From assembly GCA_003155705.1 (NCBI GenBank), contig PMEC01000066.1, positions 32,159 to 54,875 on the forward strand: a stretch of DNA of 22,717 nucleotides, in the 5' to 3' direction. The stretch is from Bacteroidales bacterium (GTDB lineage: Bacteria; Bacteroidota; Bacteroidia; Bacteroidales; VadinHA17). A program made the translations under genes and the position numbers. This document shows, in pieces, positions 15,998 through 22,717 of this stretch. The notes under the pieces were generated by a model. The model did no database searches. It was not told where the DNA came from and saw nothing but the letters and a program-made list of their open reading frames with translations. Positions within the stretch are counted from its first letter, which is position 1, and each line of letters opens with the position of its first letter.

Positions 15998-17386
15998 ATG
16001 TTACCGGCAAGATTTCAGGAGAGAATAAAAGAGCAAAAATACATTGACGCCTTACAACTTGAGGAAGCATTAAACAGACCATCTCCTGTAAGTATAAGAA
16101 TCAACCCGGAAAAATGGAAAGGAGCTCCCACAAATTCAGATCGTGTCCCATGGTCAGATTGGGGATATTACCTGGATACCAGACCTTTATTTACATTTGA
16201 TCCACTTTTTCATTCGGGATGCTATTACCCACAGGAAGCCTCCGGGATGTTTCTGGAACAGGCATATAAACAGTTAGTTACAGACTCGCATGGTGTCAGG
16301 GTTCTGGATCTCTGTGGTTCCCCCGGGGGAAAGAGTACTCATCTTTCATCCTTGATAAGCGATAATGGATTTCTTGTTGCAAACGAGGTAATTAAATCAA
16401 GGGCAGGAATCCTTGCGGAGAACATTACAAAATGGGGTATCGGTAATACTTTAGTTACTAATAATGACCCTATGGCTTTTCGCAGACTTAATAATTATTT
16501 CGATTTGATCTTAGCTGATGCTCCGTGTTCAGGAGAAGGCATGTTCAGTGACCTGACTATCAGAAGCGAGTGGTCTCCGGAAAACGCAGCATTATGTGCA
16601 GAAAGACAAAGAAGAATAATTATGGACATTTGGCCTTCGTTAAAAGAAAATGGCATTCTGATTTACAGCACATGCACTTTTAATCCGGCTGAAAATGAAG
16701 AGAATATTAAATGGATAGTTCAAAATACCGGAGCGTCTTCACTTTCTCTCGATATTTCAAAATTTAATGGTATTCAGGAAATCAGCTACAAAGACATTAT
16801 AGGTTATGGATTCTACCCGGGAAGAATAAGAGGAGAGGGGCTGTTTATTTCAGTTTTCAGAAAGCCGGATGAATCACCAGGAAAAACAAAACATCTGTTC
16901 ATAAAGAATGATAACCAATTGACGAGGAATGATTCAAAGATTACTGAAAAACTAATAAGCACTTCCCTGACTAACCTGTACCGTCATGACGACATTGTTT
17001 ATGATTTATCACTTCCAGTCGAAGAATATATTTTGTTAAAAAACTATCTCAGGATTATCAAAGGGGGTACCGCTCTTTATAAAATCCGGAAAGATGATTT
17101 TACACCCTTGCACGAACTTGGAATCTTTTGTAAGATGAAGAAAAATGCTTTCCCCTCTGTTGAAATTGATTTTTCTCAGGCAATCTCCTTCCTGAAAAAG
17201 GAAAATATTGAACTTAAAAATGCTTCCAAAGGTTGGACCTTGCTTAAATACAGGGGAATAAATCTGGGTTTTGTCAAGAATATCGGGAAAAGAGTCAATA
17301 ATTACTTCCCTACAGGCTGGCGAATAAGAATGAATGTGCCGGAAGATATACAAAAGAGACAGATTGATTGGAATTTAACAGATTGA
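15998..17386 (+). CDS. rRNA cytosine-C5-methyltransferase, RsmF/NOL1/NOP2/sun family
   Basis: An S-adenosylmethionine-dependent m5C methyltransferase of 462 residues acting on ribosomal RNA. The opening 'LPARFQERIKEQKY' and 'RPSPVSIRINPEKW' are followed by 'FHSGCYYPQEASGMFLEQ', SAM-binding motif I as 'LDLCGSPGGKSTHL' (commonly CAAPGGK), motif IV 'ADAPCSGEGMF' (Cys177, the release Cys) and motif VI 'YSTCTFNPAENEEN' (Cys226, the nucleophile that attacks C6 of the base). The C-terminal third matches the RsmF-type RNA-binding extension ('TGWRIRMN' near the end). Its target may be a 16S rRNA cytosine as for E. coli RsmF, but the site is not certain in Bacteroidota. It begins 3 bases after the PAP2 gene, so translation may be coupled. 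Confidence 0.92.
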   Translation: MLPARFQERIKEQKYIDALQLEEALNRPSPVSIRINPEKWKGAPTNSDRVPWSDWGYYLDTRPLFTFDPLFHSGCYYPQEASGMFLEQAYKQLVTDSHGVRVLDLCGSPGGKSTHLSSLISDNGFLVANEVIKSRAGILAENITKWGIGNTLVTNNDPMAFRRLNNYFDLILADAPCSGEGMFSDLTIRSEWSPENAALCAERQRRIIMDIWPSLKENGILIYSTCTFNPAENEENIKWIVQNTGASSLSLDISKFNGIQEISYKDIIGYGFYPGRIRGEGLFISVFRKPDESPGKTKHLFIKNDNQLTRNDSKITEKLISTSLTNLYRHDDIVYDLSLPVEEYILLKNYLRIIKGGTALYKIRKDDFTPLHELGIFCKMKKNAFPSVEIDFSQAISFLKKENIELKNASKGWTLLKYRGINLGFVKNIGKRVNNYFPTGWRIRMNVPEDIQKRQIDWNLTD

Positions 17387-17540
17387 TCAACGAAGCCTCT
17401 TGTTATTCACATTTGAAATCTGACTTTAATTTTAATTAAAAAACTATTAATAGGATAGAATTATTGGTATCTTTTAGTTTATTTTGATGGAAAATAATTG
17501 GTTTCGGAACGAATTAATTAAATCAAATAAAAGACAGCTT

Positions 17541-19211
17541 ATGAAATCCGATATTGAAATTGCTCAGGCAGCAAAGATCAAACCAATAGCTGAAATAGCA
17601 AATATAATTGGAGTATCTCAGGATGATCTGGAACTGTATGGCAAGTATAAAGCAAAAATTCCTCTTCAATATATTAATGAAGATCGCATAAAAAATGCCA
17701 AACTCATTCTTGTCACAGCAATAACTCCGACACCCGCCGGTGAAGGAAAAACAACCACTTCTATCGGGCTTGCCCAGGCACTAAATAAGATTGGGAAGAA
17801 AACGACAGTTGTTTTGCGCGAGCCATCTCTCGGACCGGTCTTTGGTATAAAGGGGGGAGCTGCAGGTGGTGGTTATTCCCAGGTCATCCCGATGGAAGAT
17901 ATTAATTTGCATTTTACGGGAGATGTTTCAGCAGTTGAAAAGGCACACAATCTTCTTGCAGCCCTCATTGACAATAATATTCAGCTGAAGGAGGGGAGCC
18001 TTGGAATTGATCCACGGACAATCGAATGGAAGAGGGTGATGGATATGAATGAAAGGTCACTAAGGGATATTGTTATTGGTCTTGGCGGTACAACGGAAGG
18101 AGTGCCACGTCAATCAGGTTTCAATATTACCGCTGCATCGGAAGTTATGGCGATACTCTGTGTTGCAAAGAATCTTACTGATCTGAAAGAAAGATTCGGA
18201 AATATTTTTATAGGATATACATTTAACGATAAGCCTGTTTTTGCCAGGGATCTGAAAGCACAGGGCGCAATGGCAGTTCTGATGAAGGAAGCCATCAAAC
18301 CTAATCTGGTTCAGACACTTGAAGGCACTCCTGCTATAATACATGGAGGCCCCTTTGCTAATATTGCACAGGGAACCAATTCTATTATTGCAACAAAAAC
18401 CGGTCTTTCATTAAGCGATTATGTAGTTACTGAAGCCGGTTTTGCTAGTGAACTCGGCGCCGAAAAATTCTTTGACATAAAATCCCAGTTTGGCAATCTT
18501 CATGCTGATGCAGTGGTAATTGTTGCAACTATCAGGGCTTTGAAATACCATGGAGGATCAAAGCTGACAGCTCTTCAGTCAGAGGACCATGATACACTTC
18601 AAAAGGGATTCGCAAACCTTGATAAGCACATTGAAAATATGAAGTTGTTCGGCTTCATCCCTGTAATTGCAGTTAACAGGTTTGACTCTGATTCTCTGGC
18701 AGAAATTGAACTTTTGGTGAAACATTGTGAATCTCAAAAAGTGCCTGTTGCAATAAATGAATCATGGGCCAAAGGAGGTCAAGGCGCTGTTGATCTGGCT
18801 AATAAAGTACTGGAATCGGTGAACTCCGGAACTAATCGTTTCAAGCCATTATATGAATTATCCTGGCCGTTTGAGAAGAAGATTGAAACAATCTGCATAA
18901 AGTTATATGGAGCTGACCATGTTGAATATACAATTAAAGCTAAGAATCAACTTGATAAAATAACAAAACTTGGGCTGGGACATCTTGCTGTTTGTATTGC
19001 AAAAACGCAGAAATCACTTTCGGATGATCCGAATATGAGAGGTAGACCGGAAGGCTTTACTGTTAAGATAAGAGAAGTTGAACTATCATCAGGTGCGGGA
19101 TTTATTGTGCCGATAGCCGGTACAATTATGCGTATGCCCGGTCTTCCCAATATGCCTGCTGCTGAAAAGATAGATATCGATTCAAACGGGAATATTACAG
19201 GACTTTTTTGA
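17541..19211 (+). CDS. fhs: Formate-tetrahydrofolate ligase
   Basis: Makes 10-formyltetrahydrofolate from formate, tetrahydrofolate and ATP in the cytoplasm, feeding purine and one-carbon metabolism. The frame extends upstream to an ATG at 17487, but 17541 is preferred because 'MKSDIEIAQAAKIKPIAEIA' is the usual family N-terminus and gives 556 residues, the standard length. The ATP-binding loop is 'TPTPAGEGKTTTSIGLAQAL' (GEGKTTT from residue 67), followed by 'LREPSLGPVFGIKGGAAGGG', 'DINLHFTGD', 'EGTPAIIHGGPFANIAQG' and 'VTEAGFASELGAEKFFDIK'; the end has 'IPIAGTIMRMPGLPNMPAA'. No key motif is lost. It lies 154 bases after the methyltransferase gene and 20 before the MobA-like gene, with which it likely forms an operon. 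Confidence 0.97.
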   Translation: MKSDIEIAQAAKIKPIAEIANIIGVSQDDLELYGKYKAKIPLQYINEDRIKNAKLILVTAITPTPAGEGKTTTSIGLAQALNKIGKKTTVVLREPSLGPVFGIKGGAAGGGYSQVIPMEDINLHFTGDVSAVEKAHNLLAALIDNNIQLKEGSLGIDPRTIEWKRVMDMNERSLRDIVIGLGGTTEGVPRQSGFNITAASEVMAILCVAKNLTDLKERFGNIFIGYTFNDKPVFARDLKAQGAMAVLMKEAIKPNLVQTLEGTPAIIHGGPFANIAQGTNSIIATKTGLSLSDYVVTEAGFASELGAEKFFDIKSQFGNLHADAVVIVATIRALKYHGGSKLTALQSEDHDTLQKGFANLDKHIENMKLFGFIPVIAVNRFDSDSLAEIELLVKHCESQKVPVAINESWAKGGQGAVDLANKVLESVNSGTNRFKPLYELSWPFEKKIETICIKLYGADHVEYTIKAKNQLDKITKLGLGHLAVCIAKTQKSLSDDPNMRGRPEGFTVKIREVELSSGAGFIVPIAGTIMRMPGLPNMPAAEKIDIDSNGNITGLF

Positions 19212-19231
19212 AGTAGTCAGATTTATAAATA

Positions 19232-19825
19232 ATGACACTAAAAGCGGAAAATATTTCCGGTGTAATTCTTGCTGGAGGCGAAAACAAAAGGTTTGACGGA
19301 ATCAATAAATCGAATCTGATCATCGGAGGCTCATCAATAATTTCGAGGATCGTAAATATAATTTCTGATATTTTCCCCGAAATTATTATTGTGACTAATA
19401 CTCCTGAAGAATTTCATGCTTTTAACAACTACAAAATTGTTCGCGATCTGTTTTTAAAAGTTGGCCCCCTTGGTGGCATTCACTCAGCAATTAAAGCCTC
19501 TTCAAAAGAATCTGTCTTTGTCTTTGCCGGAGATATGCCATTTATTGATAAAGAAATGATATTAAATCAGATAGAATATTTCTCTTTCTGTTCTGCCGAT
19601 GCTGTGATCCCCAGAGTCAAGGATAATGATGAGCCGTTACATGCAATTTACAGAAATTCAATTCTTTGCTCACTCGACAAATATCTTTCACAAAATAATA
19701 AATATGCAACCAGGGATTTTCTTATTAAGATGAATATAGATTACATGACGTTGCCTGAAACTGAGAAAACTAAAAGAGCTTTTACTAACATCAACACTTT
19801 TGATGATGTAAAGAAAATTCAATGA
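19232..19825 (+). CDS. mobA: MobA-like molybdenum cofactor guanylyltransferase
   Basis: Likely attaches GMP from GTP to molybdopterin, giving the bis-MGD cofactor used by enzymes such as formate dehydrogenase. The 197 residues have the nucleotidyltransferase opening 'GVILAGGENKRFDGINKSNL' (residues 10-29), 'DLFLKVGPLGGIHSAI' (72-87) and the metal-binding 'FAGDMPF' (Asp101), plus 'DNDEPLHAIY'. The usual signature is LAGGxSxRMGxDK; here FDG replaces RMG and the Lys sits at the normal place, so activity is plausible but the match is imperfect. It starts 20 bases after fhs, and the pairing suggests a link with formate metabolism, although no formate dehydrogenase is in the window. Another sugar- or cofactor-nucleotidyltransferase role cannot be excluded. 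Confidence 0.82.
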   Translation: MTLKAENISGVILAGGENKRFDGINKSNLIIGGSSIISRIVNIISDIFPEIIIVTNTPEEFHAFNNYKIVRDLFLKVGPLGGIHSAIKASSKESVFVFAGDMPFIDKEMILNQIEYFSFCSADAVIPRVKDNDEPLHAIYRNSILCSLDKYLSQNNKYATRDFLIKMNIDYMTLPETEKTKRAFTNINTFDDVKKIQ

Positions 19826-19859
19826 TATTCCTCTTTTTTTTAACTTTAAGACTGCTTAA

Positions 19860-22717
<2,858 letters not shown>

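Noticed and set aside
17468..17475. TATCTTTT as a -7 element for fhs
   Set aside because: One mismatch to TAnnTTTG and no TTTG or TTG at a proper distance upstream; kept only as a possibility.
17487..17540. An 18-residue N-terminal extension of formate-tetrahydrofolate ligase from ATG 17487
   Set aside because: The family N-terminus and normal 556-residue length correspond to the ATG at 17541.

Overview
The window looks like a chromosomal segment of a glycan-degrading member of the Bacteroidota, probably Bacteroidales-like. The evidence is the roughly 40% G+C, short 'KK...C' lipoprotein signal peptides on the secreted enzymes, a dense set of glycoside hydrolases, and at least one promoter matching the Bacteroidota -33 TTTG / -7 TAnnTTTG consensus. 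Genus and species cannot be told from the sequence. Both ends cut through GH2 beta-galactosidase-like genes, so the neighbourhood continues on each side.

Region 1 (1-10539, plus strand) is a carbohydrate block: a GH2 beta-galactosidase lacking its N-terminus, an aldose 1-epimerase lipoprotein (galM), a strong intrinsic terminator, a FISUMP-domain lipoprotein of unknown role, a GH106 alpha-L-rhamnosidase lipoprotein and a secreted GH3 beta-glucosidase/xylosidase with a PA14 insert. Region 2 (10540-13801) holds a 156-bp imperfect palindrome at a convergent junction, then the only minus-strand gene, a secreted GH27 alpha-galactosidase. This is divergent from a lipoprotein with an ADP-ribosylglycohydrolase-like domain fused to a C-terminal beta-sandwich. 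The divergent gap carries a good minus-strand promoter. No SusC/SusD pair, sulfatase or polysaccharide regulator is present, so this is either the enzyme part of a larger utilization locus or a set of stand-alone enzymes.

Region 3 (13859-19825, plus strand) is mostly general metabolism: an APC-family amino acid permease, a PAP2-type phosphatase, an RsmF/NOL1-type rRNA m5C methyltransferase, formate-tetrahydrofolate ligase (fhs) and a MobA-like molybdenum cofactor guanylyltransferase. Region 4 (19872 to the right edge) is a second GH2 lipoprotein, open to the edge and therefore lacking about its last 100 residues.

Together, the extracytoplasmic enzymes could remove beta-galactose (two GH2), alpha-galactose (GH27), alpha-L-rhamnose (GH106) and beta-glucose or beta-xylose (GH3). 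The epimerase would interconvert anomers of released galactose. This fits rhamnose- and galactose-containing plant or algal polysaccharides such as pectin side chains or arabinogalactan, but that substrate is an inference. The least explained items are the ARH-fold lipoprotein in a glycosidase setting, the palindromic CGCAAAG-rich element and the FISUMP lipoprotein.
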